Part shown: one piece after another, positions 43,071-52,052 of the stretch
Layout of the letters: every line of letters begins with the position of its first letter
How positions within the stretch are numbered: the stretch's first letter is position 1
Assembly: GCA_965206195.1 (NCBI GenBank)
Contig: CBDBIZ010000011.1
Span: 1,178,001-1,242,000 of the forward strand
Length of the DNA stretch: 64,000 bases
Direction: 5' to 3'
DNA from: JAAOIF01 sp965206195
GTDB lineage: Bacteria > Pseudomonadota > Gammaproteobacteria > PS1 > Pseudothioglobaceae
The notes under the pieces: generated by a model
Seen by the model: the letters and a program-made list of their open reading frames with translations, nothing else
Database searches by the model: none
What the model was told of the DNA's origin: nothing
Program-made: the position numbers and the translations under genes

Positions 43071-43958
43071 CTAGGCTTTGTTCATAGCGCGTTTTTCCAG
43101 TGCCTCAATTCGTGCTTCAATCGGCGGATGTGATGAGAACCACGCGGCAAAGCCTTTTTTGTCATCAATCCCAAAAGCTGCCATTTGTTCTGGCAGTGCT
43201 TCTGGCTCAACTTGCCCTAAGCGTTTTAATGCGCCAATCATGTTCTGATGTCCCGCCAAGTCTGCGCCACCAGTATCTGCCACAAATTCACGTTTTCTGG
43301 AGACATACATCACAATGGTTGAAGCTAAAATTGAAAGCACAATTTGGGCAAAAATTGTGGTGATGAAATAGCCAATACCATGTCCACGGTCGTTTTTTAA
43401 AATGACACGGTCAACAAAATGACCAATCACTCGTGAGAAGAAAATCACAAAAGTGTTTACCACTCCTTGGATGAGTGTCAAAGTAACCATATCACCATTT
43501 GCCACATGACTCATTTCATGACCAACCACCGCCTCAACTTCACCTTTGGACATATTGTTAAGCAAACCTTGAGATACTGCAACCAAGGCTTTATTTTTAC
43601 TTGCACCAGTAGCAAATGCATTCATTCCGCTAGAGGGGAAAATGGCAACTTCTGGCATTTGAATACCGACAATTTTTGCTTGTTTATCAACTGTTTCAAG
43701 TAACCATTTTTCAATATTACTACTAGGTGATTCAATCACCACAGCACCAGTCATGCGTTTTGCCGCCCATTTAGAAATAGCTAGCGAGATAAAAGCGCCA
43801 CCAAAACCAAACACAGCTGAGAAAATAAGCAGTGCGTTTAAGTCTAGGTCAGAGCTGTTTTCGGCCAATATTCCCTCAACCCCCAGTAGTCTCAAAGTAA
43901 TGCTGAGCAACACAATAATGGCAATATTGGTCATTAAAAATAAGAATATTCTTTTCAT
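43071..43958 (-). CDS. htpX: Membrane protease HtpX
   Basis: A 295-residue M48 zinc protease of the inner membrane. Active site HEMSH in VVGHEMSHVANGDM at about 143-156, and the third ligand Glu in REFVADTGG. Four hydrophobic segments, two of them N-terminal. It degrades damaged membrane proteins alongside FtsH. Confidence 0.95.
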   Translation of the reverse strand: MKRIFLFLMTNIAIIVLLSITLRLLGVEGILAENSSDLDLNALLIFSAVFGFGGAFISLAISKWAAKRMTGAVVIESPSSNIEKWLLETVDKQAKIVGIQMPEVAIFPSSGMNAFATGASKNKALVAVSQGLLNNMSKGEVEAVVGHEMSHVANGDMVTLTLIQGVVNTFVIFFSRVIGHFVDRVILKNDRGHGIGYFITTIFAQIVLSILASTIVMYVSRKREFVADTGGADLAGHQNMIGALKRLGQVEPEALPEQMAAFGIDDKKGFAAWFSSHPPIEARIEALEKRAMNKA

Positions 43959-44076
43959 GTGACTCCTTATTAATATACAGAACTATTAGATATGGTTATT
44001 ATCGCGCAAATTCAAGTGTTGAATACGCCAATATTGATAGATTGAGTTTCTTACATTAGAGAACAAAACAAAAAAA

Positions 44077-44153
44077 TGGGGCGAGAAACGGGGCTCGAAC
44101 CCGCGACAACCGGAATCACAATCCGGGGCTCTACCAACTGAGCTATTCCCGCC
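44077..44153 (-). tRNA. tRNA-His (GTG)
   Basis: Acceptor stem GCGGGAA pairs with TTCTCGC; the extra G at position -1 is encoded and faces C73, as in tRNA-His. Anticodon GTG lies in CCGGATTGTGATTCCGG, the T-loop is TTCGAGC, and CCA is encoded. Third in the transcribed order Pro-Arg-His. Confidence 0.95.
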
Positions 44154-44165
44154 ATAAAACTTTAG

Positions 44166-44242
44166 TGGCACGCCCTACACGATTCGAACGTGTGACCTAC
44201 GGCTTAGAAGGCCGTTGCTCTATCCAGCTGAGCTAAGGGCGC
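44166..44242 (-). tRNA. tRNA-Arg (TCT)
   Basis: 77 bases with encoded CCA. Acceptor GCGCCCT with AGGGCGT, anticodon loop CTTCTAA within CGGCCTTCTAAGCCG, T-loop TTCGAAT. Reads AGA/AGG codons. Middle gene of the cluster. Confidence 0.95.
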
Positions 44243-44271
44243 ATGTTAAACCCGTCAAAGTTTGGGTATCT

Positions 44272-44348
44272 TGGTCGGAGTGGAGGGATTTGAACCCCCG
44301 ACCACCTGGTCCCAAACCAGGTACGCTACCAAACTGCGCTACACTCCG
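44272..44348 (-). tRNA. tRNA-Pro (TGG)
   Basis: 77 bases with encoded CCA. Acceptor CGGAGTG with CACTCCG, anticodon TGG in CCTGGTTTGGGACCAGG, T-loop TTCAAAT. First gene of the three-tRNA transcript. Confidence 0.95.
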
Positions 44349-44359
44349 AAAAACGAGTA

Positions 44360-44365
44360 ATTATA
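44360..44365 (-). promoter_or_regulatory. -10 box of the tRNA cluster promoter
   Basis: TATAAT on the minus strand, placed so that transcription would start a few bases before tRNA-Pro (5' end at 44348). I see no good -35 box at the right distance. The 202-bp gap to dnaQ holds no gene. Confidence 0.45.
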
Positions 44366-44550
44366 CTTAATAACCAGTTAATTTAGTAGTGAGTTTGGGT
44401 AAGTTGAGACCACAGCATTAGCTAATATACAAATAAAACGTATAAAACAACACCTTGTCACCTAAAAATTCCACTATTTTTTTGTATTTCTGAAATCGCA
44501 CAGAGTTAATTGCAGGAGTGCCAAGTTTTGCAATGCGCGTATGGTGTTAA

Positions 44551-45222
44551 TTAAAGATTTTCAAAGTAATTGTTATGGGCTGTGAGTTCTGTCTCGTTAG
44601 CTATAACCACTTTAATTTTAGCGCGGCTACTATCTACCCTAGTAATTGAGTGCTGATTGTGTTGTTGTATATTATTGTTATTATTGTCATCAAATAAACT
44701 AGATTGGCCGCCTGTCATTGCCAGATATACTTGGGCAAGGATTTGTGTATCTAACAGTGCGCCGTGTACAGTACGTGCACTGGCATCGATCTCGAAGCGT
44801 CGGCATAGTGCATCAAGGTTGTGCATCGTGCCTGGGCGTTGTTGTTTGGATAATTCTAATGAATCGATAATATCACAACTGTCCTCAATGCGTTGTTCAG
44901 CACTCATGAGTTGCAATTCATGATTTAAAAAACCTAAGTCAAAAGGCGCGTTGTGAATGACTAGAGTCGCCCCTTCAATATATTCTAAAAACTCGTGTGC
45001 AATTTCTTCAAATTTTGGTTTTTCAATGAGAAATTTATCAGTAATACCGTGAATTTTAACCGATTCACCAACGTTACGATTGGGCTGAATATATTGATGA
45101 TACTCGTTGTTTTCAGTAATTTGTCGATCAATAATTTCCGTGCAGCCAATTTCGATAATACGATGCCCCTCCGAAGGCTCAATGCCAGTGGTTTCCGTAT
45201 CCAAAACAATTAGCCTTTTCAT
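44551..45222 (-). CDS. dnaQ: DNA polymerase III epsilon subunit (3'-5' proofreading exonuclease)
   Basis: I start at the second Met (ATG at 45220-45222) so that the protein begins MKRLIVLDTETTG, giving 223 residues. Exo motifs: DTETTG, HNAPFDLGFLN, and HGALLDTQILAQVY. It proofreads within the replicative polymerase. The Asn-rich stretch NNNNNIQQHN precedes the C-terminal alpha-binding tail. Divergent from rpoZ. Confidence 0.95.
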   Translation of the reverse strand: MKRLIVLDTETTGIEPSEGHRIIEIGCTEIIDRQITENNEYHQYIQPNRNVGESVKIHGITDKFLIEKPKFEEIAHEFLEYIEGATLVIHNAPFDLGFLNHELQLMSAEQRIEDSCDIIDSLELSKQQRPGTMHNLDALCRRFEIDASARTVHGALLDTQILAQVYLAMTGGQSSLFDDNNNNNIQQHNQHSITRVDSSRAKIKVVIANETELTAHNNYFENL

Positions 45223-45286
45223 CTGCATTCAAATCGCGTAAAATTGCTCATTTTATCGTATTTGAAGTTGAAGGGAGTTTAAGATT

Positions 45287-45622
45287 ATGGCAAGAGTAAC
45301 CGTTGAAGAGTGCCTGGATTTTGTAGATAATCGTTTTGAATTAGTACTGGTTGCTGCCAAACGCACCCACCAACTCAACTCTGGCGGGTATCATTCCACC
45401 CTAGAGGTTGGCAAAGATAAAGCCACGGTAGTGGCACTTAGAGAGATTGAAGCAGGTTTGATTGATGCCTCAATTTTGACAGAGGAATACGCTATGGAAG
45501 AGGAACTATCTGCACAACAAAAAGTAGTTGACAATGAAAAAATGGCAGAAGTGGAAGCCGAATTGTCAACCACAGTAATTGATGAAGTTGCTGATGAAGT
45601 GAATGAAATAACAGAAGCGTAA
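45287..45622 (+). CDS. rpoZ: RNA polymerase omega subunit
   Basis: A 111-residue protein with the omega start MARVTVEECLDFVDNRFELV, then AAKRTHQL and KATVVALREIEAGLID. The C-terminal third is Glu-rich and probably disordered. It stabilises the beta' subunit. The ribosome-binding site GAAGGGAG is strong. spoT, its usual partner, does not follow; a terminator does. Confidence 0.95.
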   Translation: MARVTVEECLDFVDNRFELVLVAAKRTHQLNSGGYHSTLEVGKDKATVVALREIEAGLIDASILTEEYAMEEELSAQQKVVDNEKMAEVEAELSTTVIDEVADEVNEITEA

Positions 45623-45644
45623 ATATTGTCATTTTTTACGACTT

Positions 45645-45673
45645 AAAATGGCACTTAGTTGTGTCATTTTTTT
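45645..45673 (+). terminator. Intrinsic terminator after rpoZ
   Basis: A stem of about 10 bp (45645-45654 with 45661-45670, including one G-U pair) with loop TTAGTT, running into a T run that reaches 45673. It lies 22 bp past the rpoZ stop. Confidence 0.75.
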
Positions 45674-45784
45674 CGTCCTTAATAAAAATTTATAGCATAA
45701 TATCGTAATATTTAAATAGTTAAAATACAGGCTTTGTAAACAGGTATTATGCGTCTTAAATTTTAGCTACACAGGAGAGGAGTA

Positions 45785-46036
45785 ATGAGTAGTAATAACG
45801 ATTATTGGAAAGCCAATATTGTTTTAATTGCTAAATGTTTGACGATTTGGTTTGTGGTTTCATATCTATTTGGCATTGTTTTTGTTGATGCTTTAAATAC
45901 TATCAAAATTGGTGGGTACAAACTAGGCTTTTGGTTTGCACAACAAGGTTCGATTTATGTTTTTGTCGGGTTAATTTTTTACTATGCAAAAAGTATGGGA
46001 AAAATCGATGAAAAATTCAATGTTCACGAAAAATAA
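45785..46036 (+). CDS. DUF4212 small subunit of a sodium:solute symporter
   Basis: An 83-residue protein with two membrane helices (LIAKCLTIWFVVSYLFGIVF and YVFVGLIFYYAKSM) and the DUF4212 pattern YWKANIVLI, FWFAQQGSI. These small proteins are always beside a large SSS-family transporter, as here (9-bp gap). AGGAGAGG serves as ribosome-binding site. Confidence 0.92.
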   Translation: MSSNNDYWKANIVLIAKCLTIWFVVSYLFGIVFVDALNTIKIGGYKLGFWFAQQGSIYVFVGLIFYYAKSMGKIDEKFNVHEK

Positions 46037-46045
46037 AAGGTATTC

Positions 46046-47758
46046 GTGGGTTTACAAACACTAACATTTTTATTGGTAGGCACAACATTTGCAATCTACA
46101 TAGGCATTGCCTTCTGGGCAAAGGTAGGCAGTACACATGAATTTTATGTTGCAGGTGGTGGTATTCATCCAGTTGCCAATGGCATGGCAACTGCAGCAGA
46201 TTGGATGAGCGCAGCTTCATTCATTTCAATGGCTGGTTTAATCGCATTTTATGGTTATGGTGGCTCAGTTTTTTTAATGGGCTGGACTGGTGGCTATGTG
46301 TTACTAGCAATGCTACTGGCACCTTATTTAAGAAAACATGGCTCATTCACAGTGCCTGAATTTATTTCTGATCGTTATTATTCAAAGACTGCACGTGTTG
46401 TTGCGGTTATTTGTTTAATTATTGCATCAGTTACTTATGTTATTGGGCAAATGAAAGGCATTGGTGTTGCATTTTCTAGATTCTTAGAAGTTGATTATGA
46501 AACAGGCTTGGTTACAGGTATGGTAATTGTAGCGTTCTACTCTGTTATGGGTGGCATGAAAGGCATCACTTATACGCAAATTGCACAATACGTGATTATG
46601 ATTATTGCTTATACTATTCCAGCAGTATTTATTTCATTTATACTAACTGGCAATCTTATTCCACAATTAGGCTTGGGTAGTGAAATGGCTGATGGCACTT
46701 ATTTACTAGATAAGCTTGACCAAGTAGTCACAGAACTTGGATTTACTGAGTACACTACAAGCGCAAGACTAAGCACAACAAACATGTTTTTTTATACTTT
46801 ATCTCTAATGATTGGTACAGCAGGATTGCCACATGTGATTATGCGCTTTTTCACGGTGAAGTCGGTTAAGGCAGCACGTGAATCTGCAGGTTGGGCTTTG
46901 GTATTTATTGCACTACTTTATACAACAGCACCTGCGGTTGCTGCAATGGCAAGATTAAATTTAATGCAAACAATTGACCAGCCTACGGCTGAACACAACT
47001 TGGCTTATGCTGAACGTCCATCTTGGTTTAAGAATTGGGAAAAAACAGGCTTATTAGAGTTTGAAGATAAAAATGGCGATGGCTTGATTCAATATACAGC
47101 TGATAAGAAAACCAATGAAATGGTCAAAGTTGACAGAGATATTATGGTGTTGGCTAACCCTGAGATTGCTGGATTGCCAAATTGGGTAATTGCAATTGTG
47201 GCTTCTGGTGGTTTGGCTGCAGCATTGTCAACGGCCGCTGGATTGTTACTGGCAATTGCGTCCTCTATTTCGCATGATTTATTAAAAGGTGTATGGCGAC
47301 CAAACATTTCAGAAAAAGACGAGTTAATGTATTCTAGAGTATCAATGATTGGGGCTATATTAATTGCTGGTTATTATGGATTTAATCCACCAGATTTTGC
47401 TGCAGGTACAGTTGCGTTAGCCTTCGGGTTAGCGGCGTCCAGTATCTTTCCTGCGCTCATGATGGGTATATTCTCTAAGAAGATGAATAAAGCAGGTGCT
47501 ATTGCAGGCATGCTAGCTGGCATTGGTATTACGTTGTTATACGTATTCCAGCACAAAGGCATTATGTTTGTAAAGTCAACTTCATTTTTAGGTGACATGA
47601 ATCCTAACTGGTTTTTAGGTATTGAGCCCAATGCTTTTGGTGCAATAGGTGCTATTGTCAACTTTTCAGTGGCATTCTTGGTGATGAATCGCACCCAAAA
47701 AGTGCCTGAAAAAGTTGCACAGATGGTTGAAAACATTCGTGTTCCTGCGACCAATTAA
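46046..47758 (+). CDS. Sodium:solute symporter (VC_2705/ActP-like, probable acetate uptake)
   Basis: A 570-residue membrane protein starting with GTG at 46046 (AAAAGG before it). About 13 transmembrane helices; family segments TAADWMSAASFISMAGLI, GWTGGYVLLAMLLAPYLRK and VIMRFFTVKSVKAARESAGWAL. The DUF4212-linked branch is typically placed beside acs, and acs is two genes downstream here. Transport of acetate or a similar short acid is inferred. Confidence 0.9.
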   Translation: MGLQTLTFLLVGTTFAIYIGIAFWAKVGSTHEFYVAGGGIHPVANGMATAADWMSAASFISMAGLIAFYGYGGSVFLMGWTGGYVLLAMLLAPYLRKHGSFTVPEFISDRYYSKTARVVAVICLIIASVTYVIGQMKGIGVAFSRFLEVDYETGLVTGMVIVAFYSVMGGMKGITYTQIAQYVIMIIAYTIPAVFISFILTGNLIPQLGLGSEMADGTYLLDKLDQVVTELGFTEYTTSARLSTTNMFFYTLSLMIGTAGLPHVIMRFFTVKSVKAARESAGWALVFIALLYTTAPAVAAMARLNLMQTIDQPTAEHNLAYAERPSWFKNWEKTGLLEFEDKNGDGLIQYTADKKTNEMVKVDRDIMVLANPEIAGLPNWVIAIVASGGLAAALSTAAGLLLAIASSISHDLLKGVWRPNISEKDELMYSRVSMIGAILIAGYYGFNPPDFAAGTVALAFGLAASSIFPALMMGIFSKKMNKAGAIAGMLAGIGITLLYVFQHKGIMFVKSTSFLGDMNPNWFLGIEPNAFGAIGAIVNFSVAFLVMNRTQKVPEKVAQMVENIRVPATN

Positions 47759-47781
47759 TTTTTTTTAAAGGTATTTTTCCA

Positions 47782-47806
47782 CACCCAGCAATGCTGAGTG
47801 TTCTTT
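47782..47806 (+). terminator. Probable terminator after the symporter gene
   Basis: CACCCAGC (47782-47789) pairs with GCTGAGTG (47793-47800) with one mismatch, followed by TTCTTT. It lies 23 bp after the symporter stop. A weak or attenuating terminator, because acs lies downstream. Confidence 0.5.
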
Positions 47807-47827
47807 ATAATTATTCTGAAAATCGCC

Positions 47828-48304
47828 ATGTTTTTTAAAAATAAACATGTTATTACTGCCTTAATTGTTGCACCAATACTGGCGTTTATTAGCTACTTTG
47901 CTGTGGATTATTATGTTGCCGAAGTACCCCATAAAGCAAAAAGCGGTGAGTTGTATAAATTACTGGTTAAGCCTAATTGTCGATGGGAAAGCGGGCAATG
48001 TGATTTAGTGAATGGCGATTTAAAGTTAACAATTACAGCCAATAAGAAGGCAAACAGCTATTATCATTTTTATTTAACCTCTCAAATTTTACTTGACAAA
48101 GTTCAATTTTCTTTAGTTGCTCAAAAAGATGGGCACTCTTCGCCAATACCAATGAAACGGACTAAGAAGAATGCCACTGCTTGGCAGTCTTTACCTATAA
48201 TTGTTGTAAAATCTGATTATTTACAGTTTGCTATTACTGCTGGCGATAATATTTTTTACGCACAAATGCCAGCAATTTTTGTTTACAAAAGTAAGGAGCT
48301 TTAG
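47828..48304 (+). CDS. Conserved hypothetical membrane-anchored protein
   Basis: I start at the ATG at 47828 (158 residues, MFFKNKHVITALIVAPI), because the upstream reading from 47798 covers the terminator hairpin. One N-terminal membrane helix, then a periplasmic domain with two Cys residues (NCRWESGQCDL), probably a disulfide, and beta-strand character. Similar small proteins are seen beside transporters in sulfur-oxidising gammaproteobacteria; function unknown. Its stop is 2 bp before acs. Confidence 0.7.
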   Translation: MFFKNKHVITALIVAPILAFISYFAVDYYVAEVPHKAKSGELYKLLVKPNCRWESGQCDLVNGDLKLTITANKKANSYYHFYLTSQILLDKVQFSLVAQKDGHSSPIPMKRTKKNATAWQSLPIIVVKSDYLQFAITAGDNIFYAQMPAIFVYKSKEL

Positions 48305-48306
48305 TC

Positions 48307-50220
48307 ATGTACCCAGTCAAAAAACCAAATAAAACACCTTTATACGATGAAGCAACGTACGCAACTCTATACGCCGAGTCTATCAATGATTCAGATGGTT
48401 TTTGGGCAAAACAAGCCAGGACATTTTTAGATTGGGATAGAGAGTGGGACAGCACTTCCAATGTTGATTATCATCAAGGCAAAATTGAATGGTTCAAAGG
48501 CGGTACACTCAATGTGGCTTATAACTGTATTGACAGACATCTGCCAAAACGTGCCAAACAAACAGCGATTATTTGGGAAGGCGACAACCCTGATGTAAGT
48601 CAACACATTAGCTATCAACAATTGCACGATGAAGTGGCAAAGTTAGCAAATGGATTAAAAAAATTAGGGGTTGAAAAAGGCGACCGAGTTTGTATTTACA
48701 TGCCGATGATTTTACAAGCCAGTTATGCTATGTTAGCGTGTGCACGCATTGGTGCTATTCACTCTGTGGTATTTGGCGGCTTTTCGCCAGAAGCACTCAA
48801 AGACAGAATTTTGGACTGTGAATGCAAGGTTGTGATTACGGCTGATGAGGGGGTGCGTGGTGCTAAAAAAATTCCACTAAAAGCCAATGTTGATAAAGCG
48901 ATTGAAACTTGTGATTGTGTTAATTCGGTAGTGGTTGTACAGCATACGCGAGGTGAGATAGATTGGAAGCTTAGAGATATTTGGTATCATGAATTGGTTG
49001 CCAATAGCTCAAATATTTGTCCATGTCAGCCATTTGACGCAGAAACACCTTTATTTATTCTTTACACTTCAGGGTCTACTGGAAAACCCAAAGGTGTATT
49101 ACACACTTCTGGTGGCTATTTGTTGTATGCTGCGATGACTCACAAAGCTACATTTGACTATCAAGAGGGGGATGTGTATTGGTGTAGCGCTGATGTAGGC
49201 TGGATTACCGGACATTCTTATATTGTCTATGGTCCATTAGCGAATGGCGCAACCACATTAATGTTTGAAGGGGTGCCAACTTATCCCGATGCATCACGTT
49301 TTTGGCAAGTGATTGATAAGCATCAAGTCAATACCTTTTACACAGCACCGACTGCGATTCGTGCACTCATGGGTGCAGGAAATGAGTTTGTTGAAAAAAC
49401 CAATCGTTCAAGTTTGCGTATTTTAGGCACAGTCGGTGAGCCGATTAACCCTGAGGCATGGGAGTGGTATTACTATAAGGTTGGCAACGGCAAATGCCCG
49501 ATTGTTGATACTTGGTGGCAAACCGAAACTGGTGGACATATGATTACCCCTTTGCCGTACGGAACAGCACTCAAACCAGGTTCAGCCAGTAAGCCGTTTT
49601 TTGGCATTGAGCCACAAGTAGTGAATGAAGCAGGTAAGGTGCTTGAGGGTGAAGCTGAAGGGATTTTAGTCATGACCCGTTCTTGGCCAGGACAAATGCG
49701 CACGTTATACAATAATCACGAGCGTTTTATGCAGGTGTATTTTTCTACTTTTCCAGGTAAATATTTTGCTGGTGATGGGGTGAGGCGTGATAAAGATGGT
49801 TACTATTGGATTACTGGCAGAATAGACGATGTTTTGAATATTTCAGGGCATCGTTTAGGTACTGCGGAGATTGAATCAGCATTGGTGTTACACGAAAATG
49901 TCTCTGAAGCGGCAGTGGTAGGTTATCCGCATGACATCAAAGGACAAGGCATTTATGCTTATGTGTCAATCATGAGTGGCGTTGAATCAACAGAGACACT
50001 AAAAACTGAACTGATTAAACTGGTTCGATCTGAGATTGGTGCAATTGCCACCGTGGATAAAATCCAGTTCGCACCGAGTTTGCCAAAAACCCGTAGTGGT
50101 AAGATTATGCGCCGAATTCTGCGCAAAATTGCTGCAGATGATTATGATGATTTGGGCGATACTTCAACTTTGGCTGAACCAGAAGTGGTTAAAGATTTGA
50201 TTGATAATAGGGTGGTTTAA
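48307..50220 (+). CDS. acs: Acetyl-CoA synthetase
   Basis: A 637-residue AMP-forming ligase making acetyl-CoA from acetate. Motifs: LYTSGSTGKPKGVLHTSGG (P-loop), DTWWQTETGGHMITPLP and the C-terminal PKTRSGKIMRRILR with the catalytic Lys that is regulated by acetylation. AAGGAG precedes the ATG. With the symporter pair upstream it forms an acetate uptake and activation unit. Confidence 0.96.
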   Translation: MYPVKKPNKTPLYDEATYATLYAESINDSDGFWAKQARTFLDWDREWDSTSNVDYHQGKIEWFKGGTLNVAYNCIDRHLPKRAKQTAIIWEGDNPDVSQHISYQQLHDEVAKLANGLKKLGVEKGDRVCIYMPMILQASYAMLACARIGAIHSVVFGGFSPEALKDRILDCECKVVITADEGVRGAKKIPLKANVDKAIETCDCVNSVVVVQHTRGEIDWKLRDIWYHELVANSSNICPCQPFDAETPLFILYTSGSTGKPKGVLHTSGGYLLYAAMTHKATFDYQEGDVYWCSADVGWITGHSYIVYGPLANGATTLMFEGVPTYPDASRFWQVIDKHQVNTFYTAPTAIRALMGAGNEFVEKTNRSSLRILGTVGEPINPEAWEWYYYKVGNGKCPIVDTWWQTETGGHMITPLPYGTALKPGSASKPFFGIEPQVVNEAGKVLEGEAEGILVMTRSWPGQMRTLYNNHERFMQVYFSTFPGKYFAGDGVRRDKDGYYWITGRIDDVLNISGHRLGTAEIESALVLHENVSEAAVVGYPHDIKGQGIYAYVSIMSGVESTETLKTELIKLVRSEIGAIATVDKIQFAPSLPKTRSGKIMRRILRKIAADDYDDLGDTSTLAEPEVVKDLIDNRVV

Positions 50221-50229
50221 TACCAGCTT

Positions 50230-51000
50230 TTACTGCGAACCTAAAAGTCCAACAATACATTTTTGGTGATAGTTGTCTTGCATTTGAGCGTCTAGCGACA
50301 CCACTTTTTTGAATACTTTTTTATCTAAGTCAATGATATTTTTAATATTGGCGCAATAATTATTAACCTCTTTAACAGTGTAAGTGGTTAACATCGCCAC
50401 ACCAGCCACTGGTATTAGCAAGCCCGCAACACCTATGCCAGCGGCGGATCCTTGTAGTTCTGTTATGCGCGATATATTATTATTGACTATATCTTTGTTT
50501 TGTGCTCTAAATACACGTTGAAGATAGCCTAATTTTTGGTCAGAGGTTTTTAATTTTTGGTCAGAGGTTTTTAATTTTTGATTTGAAATCTTTAACTTTT
50601 GATCAGATACTTGTAGTTTTTTTTCTGATTTTTTGAGTGAAGCTTTTAGCAACTTAACTTTACCTCGCGTATCTTTTATTTGCGATACTTCATCAGTTAG
50701 AACGCTTGATTTAGCGTTTGATAATAAGAGTTTTTGTTGGGCTATTTGCAAATCAGAGCGCGCTTTGATGAGCTGATTGTTTAAATTCTCTAGTGTAGAA
50801 ATATTAGGGTTAATATTGCCGTCAACAATGTTGTTATTAGCATTGGCATTGAGGTGCACGGCTTTAATTTCGGCATCGTATTCATTGATAATAACGTCAA
50901 TCTTTTGTTCAAGTTGAGCGACTTGTTGGTTGTGAGCAAAAAATCCAACAATTAGTGCTAACACTAGTGTGATTGATGTAAATAATAATTTATTGTTCAT
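50230..51000 (-). CDS. Membrane-anchored coiled-coil protein with heptad tandem repeats
   Basis: A 256-residue protein with an N-terminal helix (LLFTSITLVLALIVGFFAH) and a long coiled coil at about 25-170. Within it a seven-residue unit (QKLKTSD and variants) is repeated about five times at residues 130-158, encoded by near-identical 21-bp units around 50530-50600. A hydrophobic Gly-rich segment (GIGVAGLLIPVAGVAML) follows, then a Cys-containing tail. Convergent with acs, 9-bp gap. I do not recognise a family. Confidence 0.7.
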   Translation of the reverse strand: MNNKLLFTSITLVLALIVGFFAHNQQVAQLEQKIDVIINEYDAEIKAVHLNANANNNIVDGNINPNISTLENLNNQLIKARSDLQIAQQKLLLSNAKSSVLTDEVSQIKDTRGKVKLLKASLKKSEKKLQVSDQKLKISNQKLKTSDQKLKTSDQKLGYLQRVFRAQNKDIVNNNISRITELQGSAAGIGVAGLLIPVAGVAMLTTYTVKEVNNYCANIKNIIDLDKKVFKKVVSLDAQMQDNYHQKCIVGLLGSQ

Positions 51001-51026
51001 AATAGCGTTTAGGAATTATAGTTGTA

Positions 51027-52013
51027 TTATTTTAACCATGTTGCAGCTTGTTTGGCATAATAAGTCAAAATAGCATCTGCTCCAGCACGTTTAAAAGATA
51101 GTAAAGTCTCTAATACCACAGGGCGCTCATCAATCCAGTGATTTTGACTAGCAGCTTTGAGTATTGCATATTCGCCACTCACATGATAGGCAAAAGTTGG
51201 CATACCAAAAGTTTGTTTAACTTGATAAATAATATCTAGGTAAGGCAATCCAGGTTTTATCATTACCATATCTGCTCCTTGTTCAATATCCAGAGCTACT
51301 TCTCGAATAGCTTCGTTGGCATTTGCGCAGTCCATTTGGTAGGTTTCTTTACTTGAAGTGCCCAAATTGATAGTCGAACCTACTGCATCGCGAAAAGGTC
51401 CGTAATAATGAGAAGCGTATTTGGCAGAATATGCTAAGATTTTGGTATCGATAAACCCACTAGATTCAAGTGCTTCGCGGATAGCACCAATGCGTCCATC
51501 CATCATATCTGATGGGGCAACAATATCTGCGCCAGCTTGCGCATGAGAAAGCGCTTGTTTGGTCAAAATTTCCACCGTTTCATCGTTTAACACGTAGCCG
51601 TTGTCATCAATCAATCCATCTTGACCGTGGGTGGTAAACGGATCAAGCGCAACATCAGTAATTACCGCTAATTGCGGATAATTTTCTTTTAGAGTGTGCA
51701 CAGCGCATTGTACCAAGCCAGCTGCATTAAACGCTTCATTGGCGTTTGTTGATTTTTTATCCTGCGGCACTACAGGAAATAACGCGACTGCGCGAATATT
51801 TAGTTTGACCAATTTGTCAACTTCGATGAGTAATTGATCAATACTCAGACGCTCAATATCTGGCATAGAATCAATACTTTGACGCTGATTTTTACCTTCA
51901 ATAATAAAAATCGGCAAGATTAAATCACTCGTGGTTAGGGTATTTTCACGCATTAATTCACGGGTATGTGCGTGTTTTCTCATTCGGCGCGATCTATGGG
52001 TTAAAATTGCCAT
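51027..52013 (-). CDS. hemB: Delta-aminolevulinic acid dehydratase (porphobilinogen synthase)
   Basis: A 328-residue enzyme of heme synthesis. Active-site Lys residues are seen in LAYSAKYASHYYGPFRDA and MVMIKPGLPYLDI. The N-terminus RLRR-like (RSRRMRKHAHTRELMRE) is usual. Mg-type rather than the zinc Cys triad (PVVPQDKKS and ALDPFTTHGQDG). Full length. Confidence 0.96.
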   Translation of the reverse strand: MAILTHRSRRMRKHAHTRELMRENTLTTSDLILPIFIIEGKNQRQSIDSMPDIERLSIDQLLIEVDKLVKLNIRAVALFPVVPQDKKSTNANEAFNAAGLVQCAVHTLKENYPQLAVITDVALDPFTTHGQDGLIDDNGYVLNDETVEILTKQALSHAQAGADIVAPSDMMDGRIGAIREALESSGFIDTKILAYSAKYASHYYGPFRDAVGSTINLGTSSKETYQMDCANANEAIREVALDIEQGADMVMIKPGLPYLDIIYQVKQTFGMPTFAYHVSGEYAILKAASQNHWIDERPVVLETLLSFKRAGADAILTYYAKQAATWLK

Positions 52014-52052
52014 CTTAATAATTTATAAAATAATTTCACTGATTATACAACA

